From: Chersky-840 sp035532735
Lineage (GTDB): Bacteria > Actinomycetota > Acidimicrobiia > Acidimicrobiales > UBA8190
Length of the DNA: 64,000 nucleotides
Assembly: GCA_035532735.1 (NCBI GenBank)
Contig: DATKQM010000063.1
Location: 9,877 to 73,876 of the forward strand
Reading direction: 5' to 3'
The notes beneath the pieces were generated by a model. It saw nothing but the letters and a program-made list of their open reading frames with translations, made no database searches and was not told the DNA's origin. Both the position numbers and the translations under genes were made by a program. Shown here piece after piece: positions 7,501 to 15,381 of this stretch (positions within the stretch are counted from its first letter, which is position 1; each line of letters opens with the position of its first letter).

Positions 7501-8907
7501 TCAGATGGGAGCGACGTCGTCGAACCCGATGGCGGCTTCGAGTGCGGCCGCGGATCGGATCACCACCAGGTCTCCGTGCTGGGGCCCTACCAGTTGGATC
7601 CCCACGGGAAGGCCGTTCGACGTCAGGCCGGTGCAGACCGACGCAGCCGGAGAGCGGGTCATGTTGAAGGGATAGGTGAAGCGAGCCCAGTTGGCTTCGA
7701 CCTCGCCGTTGATGAGGCCCTGGCCCTCGAGGCTGCGGGGCGGCGGTGAACCCGCGCAGGTCGGAGTGAGCAGGAGGCGGACGTCGCGAAAGAGCTCTAC
7801 CATCCGGAGATTCAGGCGGTGACAGGCGGCTTGGGCCGCCACAATGTCGAGGGCGGAGAGATGCTCGGCCGCCCAGTCGATCTGCGCGGCCAGCAGTGGG
7901 TCGACCCGGTCCCACATCTCGGTATTTCGATACGGCGCAAGGGTCCGCCAGTTGTATGCGACAGCCAGTGTCAACCAGTCGCGCACGGGATCTTCGTCGA
8001 ACACGACCTCGATCTCGATGACCTCGGTGCCCAGTGCCTTGAGCCTTCCTACCGCGTCCTCGCACAGGGCGCGGACTTCGTCGTCGAGCGGCGCATAGCC
8101 CAGTGTCGGAGACCAGGCCACCTTGGTGGGAAGCTGCGCGCCTTCGAGCGCGGCCAGCCACGACGCTTCGGGCCTCGGCAGCGAGAAGATGTCGGTGGGA
8201 TCGGGGCCGACCACCACGTCGAGTGCGGTCACGACGTCGGCGACGCGACGGGCCATAGGCCCCTTCGTCGACAGGTCGGGCCAGTCCGATCCATGGTCAC
8301 CGCCCGAAGGAACCCGTCCGAGCGACGGCTTGATCCCGCTCAGACCGCAGCACGACGAGGGGATCCTGATCGATCCACCTCCGTCGGATCCCGTGGCGAG
8401 CGGCACCATGCCCGATGCGATGGCCGCGCCAGCACCTCCCGACGAGCCGCCCGGGCTGTAGGCCAGGTTCCACGGGTTGGAGGTCGGCCCGAAGGTGATG
8501 TTGTCGGTGTCGGCCTTCCATCCGAGCTCGGGTGTGTTGGTCTTGCCCACCACGACACACCCCGCCGCCCGCAAGCGCGCCACAAGCGGGGAGTCACCCA
8601 CAGCGGCGGGGCCGCCCGCGAACACCGCCGATCCCTTCGAGGTGACAAATCCCGCCGCATCGTCAAGGTCCTTCACACCGATGGGAATGCCCGCCAACGG
8701 GCCCGGGTCGTCCCCTTCGGTCACTGCGGTGTCGATGCGCGCCGCCTGTTCGAGCGCGCCGTCGGCGTCGACGGCGACGAAGGCATTCACTTGGGGATTG
8801 AGCGCCTCGATGCGCTCGAGGGCGTGGGTGACGAGCTCTCGGGCACTCCGTCGGCCTGAGCGCACCCCGGTAGCCAGGTCGGCAAGAGCCTCGCGGCGGA
8901 AGTCCAT
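7501..8907 (-). CDS. Amidase signature family enzyme
   Basis: About 468 residues of the Ser-cisSer-Lys amidase family. The catalytic Lys lies in GIPIGVKDL, the cis-Ser in YSPGGSSGGAGAAIASG, and the nucleophilic Ser in GSDGGGSIRIPSS, so all three triad residues are present. Such enzymes hydrolyse diverse carboxamides; the substrate cannot be read from the sequence. A GatA role is unlikely because gatB and gatC are absent and the C-terminal half differs. It lies upstream of the riboswitch on the same strand, and the operon promoter may sit in or near its 3' end. Confidence 0.88.
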   Translation of the reverse strand: MDFRREALADLATGVRSGRRSARELVTHALERIEALNPQVNAFVAVDADGALEQAARIDTAVTEGDDPGPLAGIPIGVKDLDDAAGFVTSKGSAVFAGGPAAVGDSPLVARLRAAGCVVVGKTNTPELGWKADTDNITFGPTSNPWNLAYSPGGSSGGAGAAIASGMVPLATGSDGGGSIRIPSSCCGLSGIKPSLGRVPSGGDHGSDWPDLSTKGPMARRVADVVTALDVVVGPDPTDIFSLPRPEASWLAALEGAQLPTKVAWSPTLGYAPLDDEVRALCEDAVGRLKALGTEVIEIEVVFDEDPVRDWLTLAVAYNWRTLAPYRNTEMWDRVDPLLAAQIDWAAEHLSALDIVAAQAACHRLNLRMVELFRDVRLLLTPTCAGSPPPRSLEGQGLINGEVEANWARFTYPFNMTRSPAASVCTGLTSNGLPVGIQLVGPQHGDLVVIRSAAALEAAIGFDDVAPI

Positions 8908-9014
8908 GGCCCTAGGCGTAGCACGGTCCGCCCCGGCGCGCTCCGGTGACCCTGCGATACCGGCGACCTAGTGACAGATGGACACGGTGCGATGGCACAC
9001 GGCAACCTGGGCCG

Positions 9015-9917
9015 ATGCCCCCCACCATCGCCGGTGCCTCGCTCGACCACGTGGCCGTGGCCGTCGAACGCTGGACTGACGCCTGGCCGCGTTACGCCGT
9101 CGGGCTCGGCGGGGAATGGAATTCGGGGGGCATGAACATCGGATTCGCTCCCGCCCAACTCCGGTTCGCCAATGGGGGGCGGGTCGAGATCCTCCAGCCA
9201 TGGCAGCCCGAGGACAACCCGTTCCTCCGGCGCTTCCTCGACCACCACGGCCCGAGCCCCCATCACCTCACCTTCAAGGTGCCGGACATCGCCGCGGCCA
9301 TCGACCAGGCCCGCGTGGCGGGCTTCTCGCCGGTGGGGGTGGACCTCAGCAACGACGAATGGAAAGAGGCATTCCTCCATCCGCGCCAGGCCACCGGAAT
9401 CGTCGTCCAGTTGGCCCAGGCCGCCTATGCCTGGGAATCACACCCACCCGAGGGCTTTCCGACGGCGAGACGAGATCCGCCTGCGTCGCTGCTGCGGGTC
9501 ACCCACGCCGTGGACGAGCTCGAGACAGGACTGGCACTGTTCGAGGTGTTGTTAGGCGGACGACGAGTCGGACACGGGTTGGCGCCCGATGCGACCTGGC
9601 AGTTCGTCGATCTGGAGTGGCCCGGACCCCCGGCCCTTCGCCTGATCTCGCCGGTCGGAGCCGGCCGCCGGGACGCCGGGCTCACTCCGGCGCCGCTGGC
9701 CACGTGGATCGGTGGCCTCTCAGGCCGGGTCCACCATCTCGCCTTCGCGCTCGCTCGGGCGACCGACGACGAGCCCTCTGATGACCAACTCCGCTCAGCG
9801 TCAGGGGCGGTTGCAGGGTTGCTCCCGAGCGACGGCCCGGCCCGGGTCATCGAACCCGACGACAACCTCGGCACGCGACTGGTGTTGGTCACCCCCGACG
9901 GGGGCGTCAGCGCTTGA
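9015..9917 (+). CDS. VOC/glyoxalase-superfamily protein with two modules
   Basis: About 300 residues. The N-terminal module has LDHVAVAVERW and a following HHGPSPHHLTFKVPDI segment, and a second, weaker module begins around RVTHAVDELETGLALFEVLLGG. The beta-alpha-beta pattern fits vicinal-oxygen-chelate proteins such as methylmalonyl-CoA epimerase-like or glyoxalase-like enzymes. The reaction is not assignable. The ATG at 9015 is the first that leaves the VOC fold complete. It is divergent from the amidase gene. Confidence 0.7.
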   Translation: MPPTIAGASLDHVAVAVERWTDAWPRYAVGLGGEWNSGGMNIGFAPAQLRFANGGRVEILQPWQPEDNPFLRRFLDHHGPSPHHLTFKVPDIAAAIDQARVAGFSPVGVDLSNDEWKEAFLHPRQATGIVVQLAQAAYAWESHPPEGFPTARRDPPASLLRVTHAVDELETGLALFEVLLGGRRVGHGLAPDATWQFVDLEWPGPPALRLISPVGAGRRDAGLTPAPLATWIGGLSGRVHHLAFALARATDDEPSDDQLRSASGAVAGLLPSDGPARVIEPDDNLGTRLVLVTPDGGVSA

Positions 9918-9972
9918 GCCGGTCCGGGCGCGGTGGCGAGGAGGTCGGCGCCACGACCTTCGATAGCCTGGG

Positions 9973-10962
9973 ATGCACTTTGAGCGAGGACCGGTGACCG
10001 ACGACGACTCCGGCGCCCTCGGTGGTGCCCCGCCGAGGCTGACGATCGGGCAGCGCATTCTGGCCGCTCTGCCCAATCTCCAGCGCGCGCCCGCGGTGGA
10101 GACGGGTGCTGACACCGATGACCGTCGCACTAACTCGGCGGACTCCGAGCCAACCCACACCGTCGACGGCGACGCCGACGACGGTTCGACCGAGGCGGCG
10201 TCGGTCCGGGCGCCGACGGGGATCGGCGGTCGGCTCATGGAGGCGGTGTTCCCCGCGACGTCGTCTCGGGCACGGAGGCGTCCTGTCGACGACCTCGACT
10301 CCATGACACGCGAGGAGATCACCCATCGGATCAAGAGACTCGACGACCGCGAGCGCTTCCTGGCCCTGACCGCGGCGCCTTTTGGTGTCCTCGTCGGCAT
10401 CCTCCTCACCGCGTTCACGCTCCACCTCAACCCTGGCTTGCACCTCCACGGGAAGGTGAATCCCAAGCACGTGAGTGAGTCGCTCATCCTGCTCGAGGGT
10501 GGCGCCCGGATCTTGCTCTCGGGCATCGTGATGGCCTGTGCGTTGACACGGCGGCGATCCCTCGTCGGTTTCTCGCTCCTCTTCCTCGGCACCTCGATGG
10601 GCTCGCCTCTGTTCGCGCTGCCGTTCTGGGTCCTGGGGGGCTATCTCATCTGGCGGGTGTTCAAGTACCAGAAGGTCCTGACCGCCCGGGGCGCGACCGC
10701 CCGGGGCGCTGCCCGGGGCGCGACCCGAGGGACAGCTCGCGGCGGCGGGCGAAGTGCCATGACCGCACGGGCACCGGGCGGAGCTCGGGTTCCGGCCAAT
10801 CCCCGGGCGGCGGGACGTGCCGGCGCAGCCGCAGCTCGTGAACGGGTGCAGTCCCGGGGACGGCGGGGGCGCAAGGAACCGGCCCCGACGGGACCGACGC
10901 CGTCGAAGCGCTACACACCACCCCGGCCGACACGACCCCGCCCGCCTGCTCCGCCGCCGTGA
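9973..10962 (+). CDS. Membrane protein with low-complexity basic tail, unknown function
   Basis: About 329 residues. An acidic, disordered N-terminal half (to about residue 105) is followed by a short helix with charged residues and three or four membrane helices (about 130-235, including FLALTAAPFGVLVGILL and GFSLLFLGTSMGSPLF). A long Arg/Ala/Gly/Pro-rich tail with tandem RGA-type repeats ends the protein. An alternative GTG start at 9994 would give a similar protein. The last 52 bases overlap the 3' end of the convergent TetR gene. I recognise no family. Confidence 0.65.
   Translation: MHFERGPVTDDDSGALGGAPPRLTIGQRILAALPNLQRAPAVETGADTDDRRTNSADSEPTHTVDGDADDGSTEAASVRAPTGIGGRLMEAVFPATSSRARRRPVDDLDSMTREEITHRIKRLDDRERFLALTAAPFGVLVGILLTAFTLHLNPGLHLHGKVNPKHVSESLILLEGGARILLSGIVMACALTRRRSLVGFSLLFLGTSMGSPLFALPFWVLGGYLIWRVFKYQKVLTARGATARGAARGATRGTARGGGRSAMTARAPGGARVPANPRAAGRAGAAAARERVQSRGRRGRKEPAPTGPTPSKRYTPPRPTRPRPPAPPP
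10681..10740 (+). repeat. Short tandem repeat encoding the RGA-rich tail
   Basis: Three near-identical units built on GCCCGGGGCG, spaced 12-15 bases apart and followed by decayed copies, encode the ARGATARGAARGATRG segment of the preceding membrane protein. This looks like local duplication within a low-complexity coding region. Confidence 0.6.
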
Positions 10963-11612
10963 CGGGGAGCGGTCTCGACGCCGGGGTCGACGAGAAGGGC
11001 TGATCGGAGCAGTCGCAGGATCTCCTGACGGCGGCGCACCAGGGAACGCGGCGTGGGCTCCTCCCCCAAGGCCCGTAGCACCTCCACCTCGGTGATCATG
11101 CCCACCACCGTTGAGTAGATGGCCAACAACAACAGGCGTGGTTCGTGGCGTCGCATGTGGCCGGCGTCCATCTCCTCTTCGAGGAAGCTCGACGCCCGGG
11201 TGGCCAGAGGCTCGAGGACGAGCATGAGCCGTGTCGCCGAGGGCGGTCCCAAGCGCCCGACCTCCCGCAACAAGCCCAGGAGCTCGGGGCGACGCGAGGC
11301 CAGGCGGAAGACCGATCGCACCACCGCCTCGACCCGCCACCAGCCCGACCCCGCGCTGGCCAGGGACTCCTCGAGGGCGGCCGCCAACTCGGTGGCCGAG
11401 CGGTCGATCAGCGCTTCGAGAAGGGCTTCTTTCGAAGGGAACCAGTACAAGATCGACTGCTTGCGCACGCCCAGGCCTTCGGCCAGGGCGTCGAGCGAGG
11501 TCGCCTCGTAGCCACGGGATCCGAACGAGGACAAGGCGGCATCGAGGATCCGGTCTGCCGTGCCGCCCCCGGGGCGGCGCGACGCCGTGCTCGGCTCTCT
11601 CCCCCCGTCCAC
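10911..11612 (-). CDS. TetR-family transcriptional repressor
   Basis: About 233 residues. The N-terminal HTH is standard for TetR: ADRILDAALSSFGSRGYEATSLDALAEGLGVRKQS is the visible order of elements, with ILYWFPSKEALLEAL as the end of helix 3 and helix 4. The C-terminal ligand domain is unspecific and ends in a Gly/Arg-rich tail whose coding region overlaps the convergent upstream gene. The GTG at 11612 abuts the palindrome at 11613-11626, so the messenger is probably leaderless or nearly so. It is divergent from the acyl-CoA reductase operon and is its likely repressor, and its own. Confidence 0.88.
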   Translation of the reverse strand: MDGGREPSTASRRPGGGTADRILDAALSSFGSRGYEATSLDALAEGLGVRKQSILYWFPSKEALLEALIDRSATELAAALEESLASAGSGWWRVEAVVRSVFRLASRRPELLGLLREVGRLGPPSATRLMLVLEPLATRASSFLEEEMDAGHMRRHEPRLLLLAIYSTVVGMITEVEVLRALGEEPTPRSLVRRRQEILRLLRSALLVDPGVETAPRHGGGAGGRGRVGRGGV

Positions 11613-11626
11613 CTACCATATGGTAG
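11613..11626. promoter_or_regulatory. Perfect 14-bp palindrome, probable TetR operator
   Basis: CTACCATATGGTAG is a perfect inverted repeat occupying the 23-bp gap between the divergent TetR gene (start 11612) and the acyl-CoA reductase gene (start 11636). Its position covers both start regions, so one bound dimer could repress both directions. The operator role is inferred from geometry. Confidence 0.75.
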
Positions 11627-11635
11627 ACAGAGATC

Positions 11636-14164
11636 GTGGCCGAGGTGACGACCCCCACGACAGCTGGGCGCGCGGGCTCGCTGTCCATCGCCGATGCCCT
11701 CTCGGGCAAGCGCATCTTCGTCACCGGTGCCACGGGATTCCTCGGCACCGCACTGGTGGAACGCCTCATGCGCGCCGTCCCGGAGTGTGCCGTGGTCGTT
11801 TTGGTGCGCCCCACCCGCCGCCTGGACGCGGCGGCCCGGTTGGCGCGTGAGGTGGTGCGCAACGACTGCTTCAACCGGCTGCGAGAAGAGCTCGGGGCGG
11901 ACTTCGACCAAGTGATCGCCTCCCGGCTCAGCGCGGTGGCTGGCGACGTCGGGCGCGACGGCCTCGACCTCGACGAAGACGGCCGACGGGTGCTCGCCTC
12001 GTGCGACGTCGTCATTCATTGCGCGGCCACGGTCGCGTTCGACGCGCCGCTCGACACCGCTGTCGAGGTGAACCTGTTGGGACCGTCGCGCGTGGCCCAG
12101 GCCATCGACGCTGCGGCTGAGCTCCGACGACGCCACCATCCCAGCGCGGTGCCCACCCATCTCGTCACCGTGTCCACCGCCTATGTAGCGGGCACCCACC
12201 AGGGAGATGCCACCGAGACACTCGCCACCGAGGCGTTGGCGTCGGGAGCCCGGGCCCGGACCCACACCACGGTCACGACCGAGGTGGACATCGACGCCGA
12301 GGTGACCGCGGCGCGGCGCCTGCGCGACGACCTCGAGTCCGCCAGCCGGTCGCCCGAGCAGCTGGCCCAGCTCACCAAAGGAGCACGGGCCGAGCTCGGT
12401 GCGGCCGGGACGCACCTGCTCGCCGAGCGGGCCGAGAAGCTGCGCGACGAGTGGGTCCGGACCCAGCTCGTCGAGCACGGTCGGGCCCGGGCCCAGGCAC
12501 TGGGTTGGCCCGACGCCTACGCCTTCACCAAGGCCCTCGGCGAGCGGGCCCTCGTCGGCGCGTATCGGGATCTCCCCATCACCATCGTGCGGCCCTCGAT
12601 CATCGAGTCCGCACTGGCCGAGCCCCGCCCGGGATGGATCCGGGGATTCCGGATGGCCGAGCCCATTATCGTGTCCTACGCCCGTGGACTGCTGCGAGAG
12701 TTCCCCGGCGTCCCCGAGGGTGTCGTCGACGTCATCCCCGTCGACATGGTGGTCGCCGCGCTCGTCGCCGTGGCTGGGGTCGGCCCCGATCCGTCGGGGC
12801 CCACCGTGTACCACGTGGCGTCGAGCGTACGGAACCCCTTGCGCTACGGCGAGCTCGTCGAACTGGTGCGGTCGTGGTTCACCGAACACCCTCTCTATGA
12901 CTCCGACGGCCAGCCCATCATGGTCCCCGAGTGGTCGTTCCCGGGCCGGGGTCGTGTCCAGCGCCAGTTGCAGCGGGCCACGAAGGCGCTCACGACCGCG
13001 GAACGGGTGCTCGGGGCACTGCCGGTACGCGGCGAGCGCGCCGAATTGGCAGCCCGGGTCGAGGAGCGGCGCACCCAAGCGGAGCGGGCTCTGGGCTACA
13101 CCACGCTCTACGGCGCCTACACCGAGACCGAGGCGCACTTCCGGATCGACCGGCTCTTGGCGTTGTGGGAACGACTGTCACCGGCCGACAAAGCGGCGTT
13201 CTGCTTCGACCCCGGGGTGATCTCGTGGCCGCGCTACGTGCACGACGTGCATCTGCCGTCGGTGGTCGAACACGCCCGGGTGCGGTCCTCGCCCCGGCGC
13301 TCGACCGTCGCCAACCGGTCGGACCGGGCCCGGACCGCCATCTTGGCGCCTGAGCGGCACCTGGCCGCCTTCGACCTCGAGAACACACTCGTGGCCTCCA
13401 ATGTGGTGGAGTCCTATGCATGGCTGGCGAGCCGCCATCTTCGGGTCAACGAGCGGGTCGCGTTCACAGCCCGGATCCTGCGCGAGGCACCAGCGCTCCT
13501 GGCCCTCGACCGGCGCGACCGGGGTGACTTCCTGCGCAGCTTCTACCGTCGCTACGACGGCGCGCCTGCGCAGCTGTTGCGCGACGACGCCCTCGAGATG
13601 TTCCACCACCTGTTGCTGGCCAAATCGTTCCCCGCCGGCTTCGCCCGGGTGCGTGCCCATCGGGCGCTCGGGCATCGCACCGTGCTCATCACCGGCGCCC
13701 TCGACTTCGTGGTCGAGCCTCTGCGGCCCCTGTTCGACGAAGTGGTCTGCGCGCAGTTGGGCGAGGACGGCGCGGGCCGGTTCACCGGGCGTCTGGAGCA
13801 ACTTCCCCCCACCGGTGAAGCCCGTGCCCTGGTGCTCGCCGAGTGCGCGGCCCGTGAGGGCCTCGATCTCGGCGAGGCCGTCGCCTACGCCGACTCGGCG
13901 TCGGACCTCCCTCTTCTCGAGTGCGTCGGGTTCCCCGTGGCGGTCAATCCCGAGGCCCGGTTGGCGACGATCGCCCGGCGGCGGGGATGGCACGTCGAGC
14001 AGTGGGACAAGGCGGGGGGCCGAGCGCGCCCGCCGCTCCCCTTCGGGCCCGTCGACCTCAGCCTGTCGCGCTGGTGGGCACGCATCGAGAGCATGGTGGA
14101 ACGAGGTAGTGCCGGTGCGGGATCGGGTGCCACTACGAGGGAGGGGCAGGCGAGATGGCGATGA
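11636..14164 (+). CDS. Fatty acyl-CoA reductase-like SDR fused to a HAD-IB phosphatase-like domain
   Basis: About 842 residues. Residues 25-500 form an extended SDR of the fatty acyl-CoA reductase (Male-sterile/NAD-binding 4) type, with VTGATGFLGTALVERL, VIHCAATVAFD, VTVSTAYVAG and the YAFTKALGE active site. Residues about 570-800 form a HAD-IB domain with AFDLENTLVASN, LITGALDFVVEPL and AYADSASDLPLLECVG. In HAD motif I the second Asp is replaced by Glu (DLENT), so phosphatase activity is uncertain. The expected reaction of the first domain is reduction of acyl-CoA (or acyl-ACP) to an aldehyde or alcohol. It is the first gene of a plus-strand operon, and its stop overlaps the next gene. Confidence 0.85.
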   Translation: MAEVTTPTTAGRAGSLSIADALSGKRIFVTGATGFLGTALVERLMRAVPECAVVVLVRPTRRLDAAARLAREVVRNDCFNRLREELGADFDQVIASRLSAVAGDVGRDGLDLDEDGRRVLASCDVVIHCAATVAFDAPLDTAVEVNLLGPSRVAQAIDAAAELRRRHHPSAVPTHLVTVSTAYVAGTHQGDATETLATEALASGARARTHTTVTTEVDIDAEVTAARRLRDDLESASRSPEQLAQLTKGARAELGAAGTHLLAERAEKLRDEWVRTQLVEHGRARAQALGWPDAYAFTKALGERALVGAYRDLPITIVRPSIIESALAEPRPGWIRGFRMAEPIIVSYARGLLREFPGVPEGVVDVIPVDMVVAALVAVAGVGPDPSGPTVYHVASSVRNPLRYGELVELVRSWFTEHPLYDSDGQPIMVPEWSFPGRGRVQRQLQRATKALTTAERVLGALPVRGERAELAARVEERRTQAERALGYTTLYGAYTETEAHFRIDRLLALWERLSPADKAAFCFDPGVISWPRYVHDVHLPSVVEHARVRSSPRRSTVANRSDRARTAILAPERHLAAFDLENTLVASNVVESYAWLASRHLRVNERVAFTARILREAPALLALDRRDRGDFLRSFYRRYDGAPAQLLRDDALEMFHHLLLAKSFPAGFARVRAHRALGHRTVLITGALDFVVEPLRPLFDEVVCAQLGEDGAGRFTGRLEQLPPTGEARALVLAECAAREGLDLGEAVAYADSASDLPLLECVGFPVAVNPEARLATIARRRGWHVEQWDKAGGRARPPLPFGPVDLSLSRWWARIESMVERGSAGAGSGATTREGQARWR

Positions 14165-15381
14165 AAGGTCTCGTTTTCGAACGCAACCTGGCCCGGTTCG
14201 CGGCGTCGCGGGTGGCGTCGGCGTTTTCGGGATCGGGCCGAGGTGCGGGTGTCGGGCCCCTACACCTCACCGATGTCGATCCCCCCGAGCTCCCGGGCCC
14301 GCAGTGGCATCGGGTCCATCCCCTGCTGGCCGGCATCTGCGGCTCGGACCTGTCGACGGTGGACGGGAGGAGCTCGCGTTACTTCGAAGACGTGGTGAGC
14401 TTTCCCTTCATCCCGGGCCACGAGGTGGTCGGAACGCTCGATGACACCGACACCCGGGTCGTGATCGAGCCCGTCCTCGGGTGTGTGGCACGGGGCATCG
14501 TCCCGCGCTGCGGGGCATGTGCCGAGGGACGCACCGGTGGATGCGAGCGTGTCGCCTTCGGCCACCTGGCGCCGGGACTGCAGATCGGGTTCTGCACCGA
14601 CACCGGCGGGGGTTGGTCCAACGGAGGGCTCGTGGCGCACGAGGCGCAGGTGCACCCGGTACCGGACCCCCTCTCCGATGACGACGCCGTGATGGTGGAG
14701 CCCACTGCGTGCGCGGTGCACGCCGCGGTGGCGGCGGGGGTCGACACCGGCCACACCGTGGCCGTCCTCGGCGCGGGGACCTTGGGCTTGTGCACCGTGG
14801 CCGCGCTGGCCCACATCTCGCCACCGGGAACACTGCTCGTCGGGGCCAAGTACGCGCATCAGCGTCGGCTCGCCGAGGAGCTCGGCGCCGACGTGGTCGT
14901 CGACCCCGACCAGCTGGCCCGGGCCGTGCGGACCCGATCGCGGTCCCTCGAGGCGTCGGGCACCCTCACCGGCGGAGCCGACGTGGTCGTCGACTGCGTC
15001 GGCAGCGACGAGTCGCTGACCCAGGCGCTGAGCATGGTCCGACCGCGGGGCACGGTGGTGCTCGTGGGCATGCCCGGCCGGGTCAGTGTCGACCTGGCGT
15101 CGTTGTGGCATCGGGAGGTGGCGGTCGTGGGCGCCTACGCCTATGGCACCGAGAACGTGGGCGGACTGCTGCGGCGGACGTTTGACATCGCCATGGAGGT
15201 CGTCGCCGCCAAGGGCCTCGGATCGCTGGTGTCGGCGCGTTATCCGCTCGATCGCTTCGAAGAAGCTCTGGCGCATGCCGGTGCGGCCGGACGCCGGGGC
15301 GCGGTGAAGGTGGTCTTCGACCTCCACGCTCGGGAGCGCCACCGGGGCACGCGCCCCAGCACGAAAGGACCCGTCTCATGA
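14161..15381 (+). CDS. Zinc-dependent medium-chain alcohol dehydrogenase
   Basis: About 406 residues of the MDR family. The catalytic-zinc Cys lies in AGICGSDLS and the His-Glu pair in IPGHEVVG. A CGAC...GRTGGCE cysteine block fits the structural zinc lobe, and the Rossmann motif is AVLGAGTLGL. It probably interconverts an alcohol and an aldehyde, plausibly the product of the reductase it overlaps. The ATG at 14161 makes an ATGA overlap with the preceding stop; an ATG at 14155 is an equal alternative with a purine-rich GAGGGGCAGG upstream. Confidence 0.85.
   Translation: MKGLVFERNLARFAASRVASAFSGSGRGAGVGPLHLTDVDPPELPGPQWHRVHPLLAGICGSDLSTVDGRSSRYFEDVVSFPFIPGHEVVGTLDDTDTRVVIEPVLGCVARGIVPRCGACAEGRTGGCERVAFGHLAPGLQIGFCTDTGGGWSNGGLVAHEAQVHPVPDPLSDDDAVMVEPTACAVHAAVAAGVDTGHTVAVLGAGTLGLCTVAALAHISPPGTLLVGAKYAHQRRLAEELGADVVVDPDQLARAVRTRSRSLEASGTLTGGADVVVDCVGSDESLTQALSMVRPRGTVVLVGMPGRVSVDLASLWHREVAVVGAYAYGTENVGGLLRRTFDIAMEVVAAKGLGSLVSARYPLDRFEEALAHAGAAGRRGAVKVVFDLHARERHRGTRPSTKGPVS

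Noticed and set aside
11408..13138. 576-codon open frame on the minus strand
   Set aside because: It lies antisense to the acyl-CoA reductase domain, has no recognisable motifs, and is a by-product of high GC at third codon positions.
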